Both the position numbers and the translations under genes were made by a program. Below are positions 12,501-17,025 of a stretch of 17,192 bases of DNA, in pieces (position 1 is the stretch's first letter; every line of letters starts with the position of its first letter). This stretch comes from JABCPE02 sp963509715 (lineage in GTDB: Bacteria; Bacteroidota; Bacteroidia; Flavobacteriales; Weeksellaceae). The stretch lies in assembly GCA_963509715.1 (NCBI GenBank), contig CAUPCB010000034.1, positions 1-17,192 of the forward strand. Reading direction: 5' to 3'. The notes under the pieces were generated by a model, which was given only the letters and a program-made list of their open reading frames with translations, did no database searches and was not told where the DNA came from.

Positions 12501-12803
12501 CAAAAAGGTGATATTGAAAATCCTCAAACACAAAAAGATAGTATAAATGATCATATTAATCTTTGGAATAGACTTGACGGAGTATCTGGAGAACTTGCTG
12601 GAGATGATTACTATAATAACAACATAACAACAAATATAGAATTAAATGTTGATGATAAATATATTAAAAAGGTTACAAGTTGGGGAAAAACTCGTAAAGA
12701 AGTAGATTCATTTGGAGCTCATTCATTTGATATTGAACATCCTGAAGTTATAGACCAAGCAATAAAAGAAGGAAAAATAAGAAAATTACAAAAAGTAGAA
12801 TAA
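3597..12803 (+). CDS. SpvB/TcdB/RHS-repeat polymorphic toxin with lipase-like tip
   Basis: A 3068-residue protein. ATG 3597 is chosen over an upstream TTG (3576) because that start would overlap the previous gene and place residues ahead of a normal N-terminal signal. Order: one N-terminal hydrophobic segment (~6-25), without a lipobox; a ZU5-like beta region (~55-165); an SpvB/TcaC N-terminal domain from ~215; six DxDGDxxxD-type FG-GAP motifs at ~592, 677, 1308, 1415, 1491 and 1580; a jelly-roll-like insert and Pro/Thr linker (~1014-1033) between motifs 2 and 3; a TcdB middle-like region (~1595-1680); YD/RHS repeats from ~1870; the RHS core (HPDHLGSSSY at 2738, NTDPLSGYNP around 2812) ending in DPTGK (2856-2860). 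A toxin domain completes the protein. The layout resembles a fused Tc-toxin B+C cocoon that encloses its C-terminal toxin. No VgrG, PAAR or TcA gene lies in the window, so the delivery route is unknown. The tip's cognate immunity gene follows after 1 nt. Confidence 0.9.
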   Translation: MRKKYFYNIFLFLGISASLGAVTYISRHLDFFSTKEIENKNKPDTTEEHPNLSGKLLTPSSAAVISQKGFWAEFPEGSVSKALRVSVSALNKRNLPALGSNIINLTKNAEGYRMRPGGILFEKEISIEIAYDKTKIPEGYTEKDISIFFYDRAKKLWQKLPQSEVKSHLAESVSGKTKESSDFIAGIIKLPESPDTSGFTPTSISGLKAASPFVGVQSVSPPSASPDGSASTSFSIDLPAGRAGMQPGLSIQYSSDGGQSWLGTGWNLTLPSLSIDTRWGAPRYDAQYETESYILSGEELLPNTHRNEWENRTTNKRFYPRREGGFNQIIRKGNHPNNYHWMVKSKSGVTFYYGGDENSIAASSVLADPQGNIGHCAISSQKDLKGNSIHYEYVKDGGVLYPKSIYYTGKNNTKGAYSVHFITDKDLGENLRNDVQISARLGFKQQHNRLLRKIEIKYSGQMVRSYELVYREGAFKKTLLKEIRSYDAEGQLFYTNKMDYYDDVHDSNGNYIPFGAFKTWQVPSDNIAYTILGIDGFSGKPTLVGTSNSESGGVNFRVGVGITGIGRFNNSTLGGGGGSNWGSTHSKVLFQDIDGDNLPDKIYIDGSSVYYRKNLTALGTEGFGPKIPINLSSLGRTKSNSYNYGVDLMINLNNKAGFPIGYNKQVSKNITESYFMDFNGDGLVDFANRGTIYYNRLVNGIPTFSPSSTGTPSPILNTGTLSISGTTGITREELERNNPLHDVVRTWKAPVAGRISISHTYKLIEDLSPKRAEYTKNDGTPKADGVKLYFQHKGNLVWQEDITADDYALKSKTEELNVQKGDVLYFRVSSKEDGNYDKTFWKPEITYTSLAAAQDENSLDLKKYTIEDILFSSEQMYAFPSDTRPTLRGNFVKGATTDGIKLKFYKIDLTHGSKTLVHEQYFSEAAATYDLSLIPLGSFQQAEALKVEIESETEINWRNIDFRPSIEYIDGEGRRVSHPINADFKIYEKLDNFYTPRYMMPSQKGKLRIHLYSATPPTSPTPTPAPGTPPTSGDILLTAKQEGKVVARKRYKVVNGILSLNPKPSDIVSDSVVLGKEVFIEANVSNKKMKEFLDDHHFEIKAQIKDSIRLAKTDPRYTPTHRHHIATSIQQHRDYGVYIPFEEPHSEVKFGKAFRGWGSFVLNGTKASSTIDQSLLVENYGNYDSSNPPNVDPSQHDGSIARPEMEASNHYFIRTKGNTPISRFTGLEDDIYISREEFSPSRLGENDIIQYLDTSLPVLSGGSGRALNMVNEGRSEVFSIGANFGGGSVGIGGSRGSGDTYIKETMADFNGDRFPDFVRGGFVQYTTPRGGISAQAAEIGNFTHSKTSNQGGSINGTYAHPLAKSSASKNTEKSTQQQQNTATQGTQDADKAKATLGLSGGISSGEDHAEHTYTDINGDGLADRVTSSYVSYNTGYGFWSPEPWNFGELNKGESTDTSGGPSLGFSRQSGSFTGGYSYGKSITDMKTQLLDMTGDGLADKVIYQDHGTLVYPNLGNRWDTTPLFIPRTAGRPVGRNVSISHGGGVNISITPPPILFIRLSFTGGGSYGTNTNRVEATFLDVDGDGNLDYVLSEDENDLRVAYSNIRRTNMLKRVETATGSWFEIDYERKMPTYENPNSQWVLKEVKVFDGYTGDGEDYAISRFEYNKPYYDRRERSFYGYGEVKQMQINPQDGTVLRTSVQEYYNEDFFRKSQLKKSTTFDKNGAKLSESSVTYHIADAQSGAVIPSNQLSLPQMDTKSVFIAPKEERERVYEQSDYLEKKTEKHYDQVGNIVKYIDHGAGKPSDKIEADIRYYESATPYFGGIAQSIIVKDANGEVRKREADIHPQTAEVIKIRQFSGVGIYTETQLSYDEYGNLVQVTGAENEKGQRSQLSYQYNPETHSHITKIKDHFGYENTMEYDYRFGALVKTTDRNGESMLYTLDAKGRTISILGPKEAKAGKPYTIRYEYPNLNQSRPAGQLPYALTRNYDPEHNRDIETYTYADGLGRAVQVKKTASIFRGRGLADEEKHIISGKQIYDALGRVVETYYPFTASVQSQLVPAPSSSIPPTKTLYDEKDRPVEQILPDGSSVKTAYKITHHKGENTLHTTQTDALNRQSHTYTDAQGRVLTQVQPDGTETHFEYSAIGELTKVTDAQGHQTLSEYDLLGRRTKLVHPDAGTTILVYDKAGNLIKRQTSQIRGEMPDGYITYHYDYNRLQEIKYPKYPENSVRYHYGAQSEQAGRRGRLWLVEDASGGTEYFYGDMGEVTKEIRSLRIKPVEVQTYVTQYEYDSWNRIQKLVYPDGERLDFGYNIAGNLTSLKGYKAPEGTAPSEEHAYTYLKQQGYDEFEQKVYRLYGNDTETRYHYDPVMRRLKQLKAESLAPAGGGGNFLIQNNRYAYDLVGNILKVENQLPIIRNALGGASSYEYQYDNLNRLTLAKGNYTGELTSASYELKMSYNNLNSITKKELNHLSGGMQKGYTLDYSYNNPAHPHAPSEIMEMGKPKARTYQYDGNGNPVYYEESKSFRAMVWDEENRLRGINDNGKLHLYTYDHAGERAVKSSGESSTVVTNGLTSAVITHMDDYTAYVNPYFVVQKGKFTKHYFEGSARIVSKLGEGTFVHKNTGIMAGGIDYIRQNAQMQEARDNYIRGLKVPPGPPTQHGIYASPEWTGQPYPSLGWQNIRQDQEPPEGWPRPPKFNEPGDVPGPPVQYGDPIMPQTVKAGYGFVPNGIREKNLYYYHPDHLGSSSYITDREGRITQHTEYIAFGEVLFEEHSTSKTIPYLFNGKELDQETNLTYFGARYLDMKTSLWLNTDPLSGYNPIQETEHYIDGQHNNGVFNPMNHNTYGYTYNNPVIYVDPTGKQAYFIHGTSSNSKRWSDKTVNTLLKITNNKHYYRTFNWKAPLTNNQKTRGKAAEELSNFVIKTMKKGEDITLIGHSHGSNVAIQASKLIYKKTGKKVNIISIAAPAYNQKGDIENPQTQKDSINDHINLWNRLDGVSGELAGDDYYNNNITTNIELNVDDKYIKKVTSWGKTRKEVDSFGAHSFDIEHPEVIDQAIKEGKIRKLQKVE
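11853..11870 (+). repeat. 18-nt direct repeat, copy in intact RHS core
   Basis: The sequence ggaagaataacccagcat here recurs exactly at 13155-13172 in the scar behind the immunity gene. The copies are about 1.3 kb apart and flank the toxin tip and immunity gene. Homology of this sort could support tip replacement or deletion by recombination, though 18 nt is short. Confidence 0.7.
12162..12800 (+). other. C-terminal toxin tip of the RHS protein: alpha/beta hydrolase (lipase-like)
   Basis: This is a sub-region of the RHS gene, from the DPTGK boundary (residues 2856-2860) to the last residue, 3068. It begins with a hydrophobic strand and an HGTSSN oxyanion-type loop (YFIHGTSSNSKRW). It continues to a strand-turn-helix nucleophile elbow, LIGHSHGSN, with Ser2936 in GHSHG. 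Candidate remaining triad members are Asp2994 (NRLDG) and His3042 (GAHSFD). This order of Ser, Asp and His matches the alpha/beta-hydrolase fold of lipases and phospholipases. A membrane lipid or acyl-ester target is likely but not shown. The segment is markedly AT-rich compared with the RHS core, as expected of an exchangeable tip. Confidence 0.75.
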
Positions 12804-12804
12804 A

Positions 12805-13080
12805 ATGAAGATTATTTTAAAAATTCAGCTAATAATAGTAGTTATAGTTTTACTATTAAACTTGAATGGTTATATGACTTATGGATATGGGTTGGGCGAC
12901 ATATATTGTATAGGAGTATTTATAGCTCTTTTGTTTATAATAGGTATTTTACATCTACTAATAAAAAAGGATTTGATTACGGTTATCCTCATTTTTATAT
13001 TATTAATGTATAGTTTTTTACAAATGACTATATATAGAGGGACTGAATATCCATGGAATGGAGAAATATTTTTAAATTAG
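12805..13080 (+). CDS. Small three-helix membrane protein, probable immunity protein
   Basis: A 91-residue, very hydrophobic protein with three predicted membrane helices at about residues 5-21, 33-54 and 57-75. Short polar turns (GDIY, KKD) separate the helices and a polar C-terminal tail (TEYPWNGEIF) follows. It starts one base after the RHS stop codon, so the two are almost certainly translated together. No family is recognised. The position directly behind a variable toxin tip, the small size and the AT-rich composition shared with the tip are the standard marks of an immunity gene in polymorphic-toxin loci. An inner-membrane immunity protein would suit a lipase acting on the membrane from the periplasm, but that is inference. 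It could also be an unrelated small membrane protein. Confidence 0.7.
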   Translation: MKIILKIQLIIVVIVLLLNLNGYMTYGYGLGDIYCIGVFIALLFIIGILHLLIKKDLITVILIFILLMYSFLQMTIYRGTEYPWNGEIFLN

Positions 13081-13151
13081 CAATATCGGTAATGTCCTCA
13101 AAGTATTGTTTTTATTATAAAAAGAGGAGAAGATCTTTAAGAAAAGTATAA

Positions 13152-13214
13152 AGAGGAAGAATAACCCAGCATGAAGAAATACAAAAATTTATGAATACAG
13201 CTCTCCTTGAGTAA
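13152..13214 (+). pseudogene. Decayed fragment of an RHS core 3' end
   Basis: The reading frame RGRITQHEEIQKF...LLE followed by TAA matches the intact core of the big gene around EGRITQHTEYIAFGEVLFEE. At the DNA level ggaagaataacccagcat is identical at 13155-13172 and 11853-11870. An in-frame stop lies just upstream (13149-13151) and the fragment has no start, so it is a remnant. Such orphan core ends mark where an older toxin tip was displaced or copied. Confidence 0.6.
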
Positions 13215-13225
13215 GTATTCTTTTC

Positions 13226-13378
13226 CTATTGGCTTCTAAAATTTAACCACAGATCCGTCTCAACTAAATCTACATTTGTTGTTTTATTTTCCATCAGAAT
13301 ATGAACTGTTTTATTAATAGTATAATTGGATGTTCCTTTCCAAATAGGTATTTTTGTAAAAAAATCACAAAAATAAAC
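13226..13378 (-). pseudogene. Possible tail of a broken minus-strand gene
   Basis: On the minus strand an open frame of ~50 codons runs from just after a TGA near 13380 to a TAG at 13226-13228. It reads well as protein (for example KGTSNYTINKTVHILMENK and ending LWLNFRSQ), with a balance of charged and hydrophobic residues unusual for random AT-rich DNA. It has no plausible start and no recognised family. It may be the 3' remnant of a gene, perhaps an old immunity gene. It overlaps the predicted promoter of the next operon, and chance cannot be excluded. Confidence 0.25.
13326..13356 (+). promoter_or_regulatory. Bacteroidota-type promoter for the Hachiman operon
   Basis: TTG at 13326-13328 and TATTTTTG at 13349-13356 are separated by 20 nt and match the TTG-N20-TAnnTTTG form. 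The start codon of the first Hachiman gene is 24 nt downstream, leaving a very short leader. Spacing is the same as in the promoter at 82-112. No operator repeat is visible. Confidence 0.55.
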
Positions 13379-13380
13379 TC

Positions 13381-14223
13381 ATGAGTAAACCTCCTTTTTT
13401 TAATGTTATAATCCATAAAGACGACACTTTCCCTGATTTGCATGGAGTGTGTGCAGGATTTGAAAGTCGTCAATGGAGAAAAGACCAATTAGTAGATTAT
13501 CTTTTCGAATATCTACCAGAATTTGCTTTGACATATTCTGAATTTAAGAATCTTACGGGAGAAAATGTAGTCGCCAAAATGCGACAAGTAGTCATGAGCA
13601 TTTATCAATCTGAAAAATTCAAAAATAGAGGTGAGTTTGGAGAATTGTTATTACACGCTATAATCCGTGAAACTTATAAAACAATTCCTGCAATCAGCAA
13701 GATATATTACAAAGATGGTCCAAATGAAACGGTAAAAGGATTCGATGCCGTACATGTGGTGGTTACAGATGATACTTTAGAGCTATGGTTGGGAGAGGTG
13801 AAATTTTACCATAATATATCCAAAGCTATTTCTGATGTAATTAAAGAATTAAACCAACATGTAAATGTAAGATATATAAGAAATGAATTTATTGCTATTA
13901 CAAATAAAATAGATGATAAATGGCCTCATGCAGATAGATTAAAGACTTTACTTCATCCTCATACTTCATTAGATGATGTATTCTCAAAAACATGTATTCC
14001 AGTACTGCTAACATATGATTCTTCCGTACTTACAAAACATGATAATAAGTGCGATAAATATATTCAGGAAATATCCGAAGAGTTTCAGAAATTCCATAAA
14101 GTTTTTTGCGATAAGTTGGGCGAATTCCCTTTGACGATACATCTATTTTTGTTCCCGCTAAATACGAAAGCGGAACTAATAAACTCGTTAGAGTCTAAAC
14201 TTAAAATCTGGCAAAGCTTATGA
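13381..14223 (+). CDS. hamA: Hachiman anti-phage system nuclease subunit HamA (DUF1837)
   Basis: A 280-residue cytoplasmic protein with the features of DUF1837/HamA, the effector subunit of the Hachiman defence system. A PD-(D/E)xK-type nuclease core is visible: a helix with RGEFGELLLH (E85/E88), then GFDAVHV with D122, then LGEVKFY with E139 and K141. In studied Hachiman complexes HamA is a DNase held by the HamB helicase and released or activated when DNA integrity is disturbed during phage infection. The length is normal for the family and all candidate catalytic residues are present. The ATG at 13381 follows a promoter-like sequence closely. The stop overlaps the next gene's start (ATGA), the usual coupling of hamA with hamB. 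G+C is low, as in the neighbouring accessory DNA. Confidence 0.88.
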   Translation: MSKPPFFNVIIHKDDTFPDLHGVCAGFESRQWRKDQLVDYLFEYLPEFALTYSEFKNLTGENVVAKMRQVVMSIYQSEKFKNRGEFGELLLHAIIRETYKTIPAISKIYYKDGPNETVKGFDAVHVVVTDDTLELWLGEVKFYHNISKAISDVIKELNQHVNVRYIRNEFIAITNKIDDKWPHADRLKTLLHPHTSLDDVFSKTCIPVLLTYDSSVLTKHDNKCDKYIQEISEEFQKFHKVFCDKLGEFPLTIHLFLFPLNTKAELINSLESKLKIWQSL

Positions 14224-16301
14224 GAATAGATGAGTTACGAAATATATTACGAGATACATTTTCTACTGATACAGATAGATTTCAAATCATAAAAGAGGTT
14301 GAGATTCTCGTTGTAACCGAACAATCTATTGGGCAGGAGTTTGTTCTGCGATTATTGGCAAGAATTAAAGATTTCCAAGGGATGGAATCCATGATTTATA
14401 GTTTGGTTCGTCAAGTAGGGCTTTTTCCTTATTTGGAAGAAGAGAATTTATCTTTAAAAGATACTATAGCATATGAAGTCCATAGACCATCGGGGTTCAA
14501 AGAAAACATTGTTTTTCATCATGCACAAGCAGAAGTCTATTACACTCTGTTAAGAGAAGAAAATGTTGTTCTAAGTGCTCCTACGAGTTTTGGGAAAAGT
14601 CTTATTATTGATTCCATCATTGCTTCCCAAAAGCATTCAAATATCTTCATTATAGTTCCAACAATCGCATTAATTGATGAAACCCGAAAACGCCTATCAA
14701 AATTTAAAGACTTATATAAAATAATTACTCATCCAAACCAATCTTTTTCTCAACACAATATTTTCATTTTAACGCAAGAAAGGGCAATAGAAATAATCCC
14801 CGATGTAAATGTTGATTTCTTTGTAATAGATGAGTTTTACAAGCTAAGTCCGCAAAAGACTGATGAGGAAAGATGTCATATTTTAAATCAGGTGTTCTAT
14901 ATGTTGGTAAAAAAAGATGCCCAATTCTATCTTTTAGGACCAAATATAGAACAAGTAACAAACTCCTTATTAGACAATGTCAAATTTAAGTTTATAAAAA
15001 CCGATTACAAGACCGTTGTCTCAGAGCATCATCAGATAAAGCTGAAGGATGGAGAAGACTCTATCGAACGACTTATTGAACAGAGTTCTTCTTTGAATGA
15101 TCCGACTTTAATTTTTTGTCAATCTCCGGCAAGTGCCAATAAAGTAGCCAAAGCATTTTCCAATAGCAATAAGTTTGAAAGGACTGATGAAAATAAAGAT
15201 TTGGCTGAGTGGTTAAGAAGTAATTATCATTCCCAATGGATTTTGCCTGATTGTTTGGAATATGGGATAGGCATACATCATGGGAAAATACCACGAGCAA
15301 TAGCCCAAAAATGTATTAAGCTATTTAATGAGGGGAAAATCAGATACCTTATTTGTACATCCACTTTAATAGAAGGGGTAAATACAAAAGCAAAGAATGT
15401 AATCGTGTATGACAATAAAATTGCAAGAACCAAATTTGATTATTTTACATTTAATAATATATGTGGTCGCTCTGGTAGAATGGGATCTCACTTCATCGGA
15501 CATATTTATCTTTTTCATGAACCACCAGCACCCGAACTTCCTTTAGTAGATTTTCCTATTTTCTCACAAACTGATGATGCTCCAGAAAAACTACTGATTA
15601 ATGTTGATGTTGAAGACTTAAATGAATCCTCTAAGCGGAAATTAAAGAAGTATTTTGAACAAGATGTTTTGTCGCAAGAGACACTAAAGAAAAATTCATA
15701 CATCGATTTAGACCGACAATTAGATTTGGCAAATTTCATTCAAGGCAAGTTGAAAGAAATTCATGATCTAATGAAATGGGATCAATATCCTACTAATAAT
15801 CAACTAAAGTTATCATGTATGTTGATTTGGCATTATTTTGTATCATCAAATAAACGAATGTATGGAGTGAGTTCTGGAAAACAGTTGCATTTTAGACTTA
15901 ATCAGTTCAGAGAAGCAGGAAGCATTAAGAATTTTATTACAGCAATTATAGATGCTGAAAAGGCTAAGACCATTGACTCTATTAACTGCGCCATAGAGTT
16001 GGCTTTTGACATTCAGCGACATTGGATAAACTATCAATTTCCTCGTTATCTGATGAGTTTAGGAGACATTGCAAATGATATTTTCAGAAAGAACAACCTG
16101 CCTTTGTGTGATTACTCCTACTTTGCCAGTTTAGTTGAATGTTATTTTATGGCTCCTTATGTAATACCAATGGATGAATATGGTTTGCCAATACAAATAT
16201 CAAAGAAAATAGGCGACATGATCAAAATTTCTTCTAATATGGAGATGCATTGGAGCAGCTACACAATTTTATTCCTTCTCAAGATTCCTTCTCAAATATA
16301 G
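14220..16301 (+). CDS. hamB: Hachiman anti-phage system helicase subunit HamB (SF2)
   Basis: A 693-residue superfamily 2 helicase. It has motif I APTSFGKS (120-127, K126), a Walker B box DEFY (204-207) in place of DEAD/DEAH, an HHGK segment (353-356), motif V-like EGVN (385-388) and motif VI GRSGR (416-420), followed by a helical C-terminal half. HamB scans or unwinds DNA and controls the HamA nuclease. The gene begins inside the last codon of hamA with a 4-nt ATGA overlap, implying coupled translation and fixed stoichiometry. The last ~20 residues (after about N673) do not fit the helical, charged character of the rest, while the -1 frame continues with sensible protein to 16339. A one-base deletion is therefore likely near 16238-16245. 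All helicase motifs lie upstream of it, so activity may be retained. Confidence 0.88.
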   Translation: MRIDELRNILRDTFSTDTDRFQIIKEVEILVVTEQSIGQEFVLRLLARIKDFQGMESMIYSLVRQVGLFPYLEEENLSLKDTIAYEVHRPSGFKENIVFHHAQAEVYYTLLREENVVLSAPTSFGKSLIIDSIIASQKHSNIFIIVPTIALIDETRKRLSKFKDLYKIITHPNQSFSQHNIFILTQERAIEIIPDVNVDFFVIDEFYKLSPQKTDEERCHILNQVFYMLVKKDAQFYLLGPNIEQVTNSLLDNVKFKFIKTDYKTVVSEHHQIKLKDGEDSIERLIEQSSSLNDPTLIFCQSPASANKVAKAFSNSNKFERTDENKDLAEWLRSNYHSQWILPDCLEYGIGIHHGKIPRAIAQKCIKLFNEGKIRYLICTSTLIEGVNTKAKNVIVYDNKIARTKFDYFTFNNICGRSGRMGSHFIGHIYLFHEPPAPELPLVDFPIFSQTDDAPEKLLINVDVEDLNESSKRKLKKYFEQDVLSQETLKKNSYIDLDRQLDLANFIQGKLKEIHDLMKWDQYPTNNQLKLSCMLIWHYFVSSNKRMYGVSSGKQLHFRLNQFREAGSIKNFITAIIDAEKAKTIDSINCAIELAFDIQRHWINYQFPRYLMSLGDIANDIFRKNNLPLCDYSYFASLVECYFMAPYVIPMDEYGLPIQISKKIGDMIKISSNMEMHWSSYTILFLLKIPSQI

Positions 16302-16339
16302 AAATAGAGTTTATAGAAGAATTTAAGTTGTACTTATAA
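16238..16339 (+). other. Out-of-frame continuation of hamB C-terminus
   Basis: From 16238, in the -1 frame relative to hamB, the sequence reads YGDALEQLHNFIPSQ..., with EFIEEFKLYL at the end, then TAA at 16337-16339. This is amphipathic, charged and protein-like, whereas the in-frame tail reads HWSSYTILFLL and stops at 16301. Restoring one base near 16241 would give a protein of about 706 residues. No slippery heptamer is seen at the junction, so a programmed -1 shift is unlikely. A true mutation or a sequencing error remains possible. Confidence 0.6.
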
Positions 16340-16581
16340 TATATTGACATAATATAATTTTGAGCACAAAAACTAGCGCTATTAATATTATTTTTTCTAT
16401 AAAGGAGAAAATTTAAATAACAAATAGACAATACTATATAATTATAATCAAACAGGATTTATGGTTTTAATAAATAAAAAACTAATATAGAAATTCTTGT
16501 GAGAAAATTTATTTTTATAAAAAGATTCATTAATATGGCTTATAGATAAAGAATATTTTGAATAATACCGAAAGTTTCCTA
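16340..16581. other. AT-rich intergenic region between convergent genes
   Basis: About 240 nt of very AT-rich DNA between the end of hamB and the 3' end of the minus-strand gene. I see no convincing ORF, RNA gene or hairpin followed by a T-tract. An 8-nt palindrome tagcgcta (16374-16381) is too small to call a terminator. The region probably holds the transcription ends of both operons in a form not recognisable by eye. Confidence 0.5.
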
Positions 16582-17016
16582 TCAATTCTTTTTTTCCAAA
16601 ATAAATAAAAAACCCTTATATTTCTTATTATATCTGATATAGCACCACGCTTCTGAAAATTTTTCTTCTGTCAAAATCATATGCACACCTTCTGGATGTT
16701 TTAAAAAAAATTCATAACATTCCTCCTTTTTTTGAATCTGTTCTAAAATTAAAAAATAACCTTGGTCTTCACTATCATTATAATAAATAACACATGGTGT
16801 TGGATTTATATTGATTAAATCATCCATTATCATTGTCTTTCCTGAAACATTATAATCTAATGCTTCTAGTATTGTTTTTATTCTAAATATTGGCCCTTTT
16901 TCTTCTAATAAGACATACATTTTTTTTGCTATTTCCCATGAGTCTATATCATCAAAATATTCTATTATGTTTCTCAAACATTTCTGTTCAAATAAATCAC
17001 TCCCTGTCTCTTTCAT
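16582..17016 (-). CDS. Stand-alone C39-peptidase-like domain protein, probably inactive
   Basis: A 144-residue protein without a signal peptide. Its plan resembles the C39 cysteine-peptidase domain of bacteriocin-processing ABC transporters: an N-terminal helix around SDLFEQKCLRNIIEYF (C13), a helix-turn segment KTILEALDYNV (47-56), a strand with NPTPCVIYYN (71-80) and YFLILEQ (87-93), a HPEG turn (107-110), then LTEEKFSEAW (115-124) and a final GFLFILEKK strand. In active C39 domains the second strand carries an Asn-His pair and the turn an Asp-Pro. Here the corresponding positions read DQGYF and KHPEG, and the expected DCG nucleophile motif reads DLF. If the match is right the domain binds peptide but cannot cut. 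The start lies 9 nt after the stop of a TolC-family gene on the same strand, so it belongs to an export operon. The fold call is by eye and moderate. Confidence 0.55.
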   Translation of the reverse strand: MKETGSDLFEQKCLRNIIEYFDDIDSWEIAKKMYVLLEEKGPIFRIKTILEALDYNVSGKTMIMDDLININPTPCVIYYNDSEDQGYFLILEQIQKKEECYEFFLKHPEGVHMILTEEKFSEAWCYIRYNKKYKGFLFILEKKN

Positions 17017-17025
17017 TTGTTTTTT

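Noticed and set aside
13095..13128. Inverted repeat TCCTC...GAGGA with an inner T/A-rich stem as a terminator behind the immunity gene
   Set aside because: The GC part is only 5 bp and no T-tract follows. AT-rich pairing of this sort is common by chance here.
13294..13488. 64-codon minus-strand frame across the hamA start
   Set aside because: It overlaps the real hamA start and promoter, and its sequence has no domain-like pattern.
16328..16362. TTG...TAATTTTG as a plus-strand promoter after hamB
   Set aside because: The spacing is 24 nt and no plus-strand gene follows, so it is probably chance in AT-rich DNA.
16374..16381. Palindrome tagcgcta as terminator or operator
   Set aside because: It is only 8 nt, with no loop and no second copy nearby.
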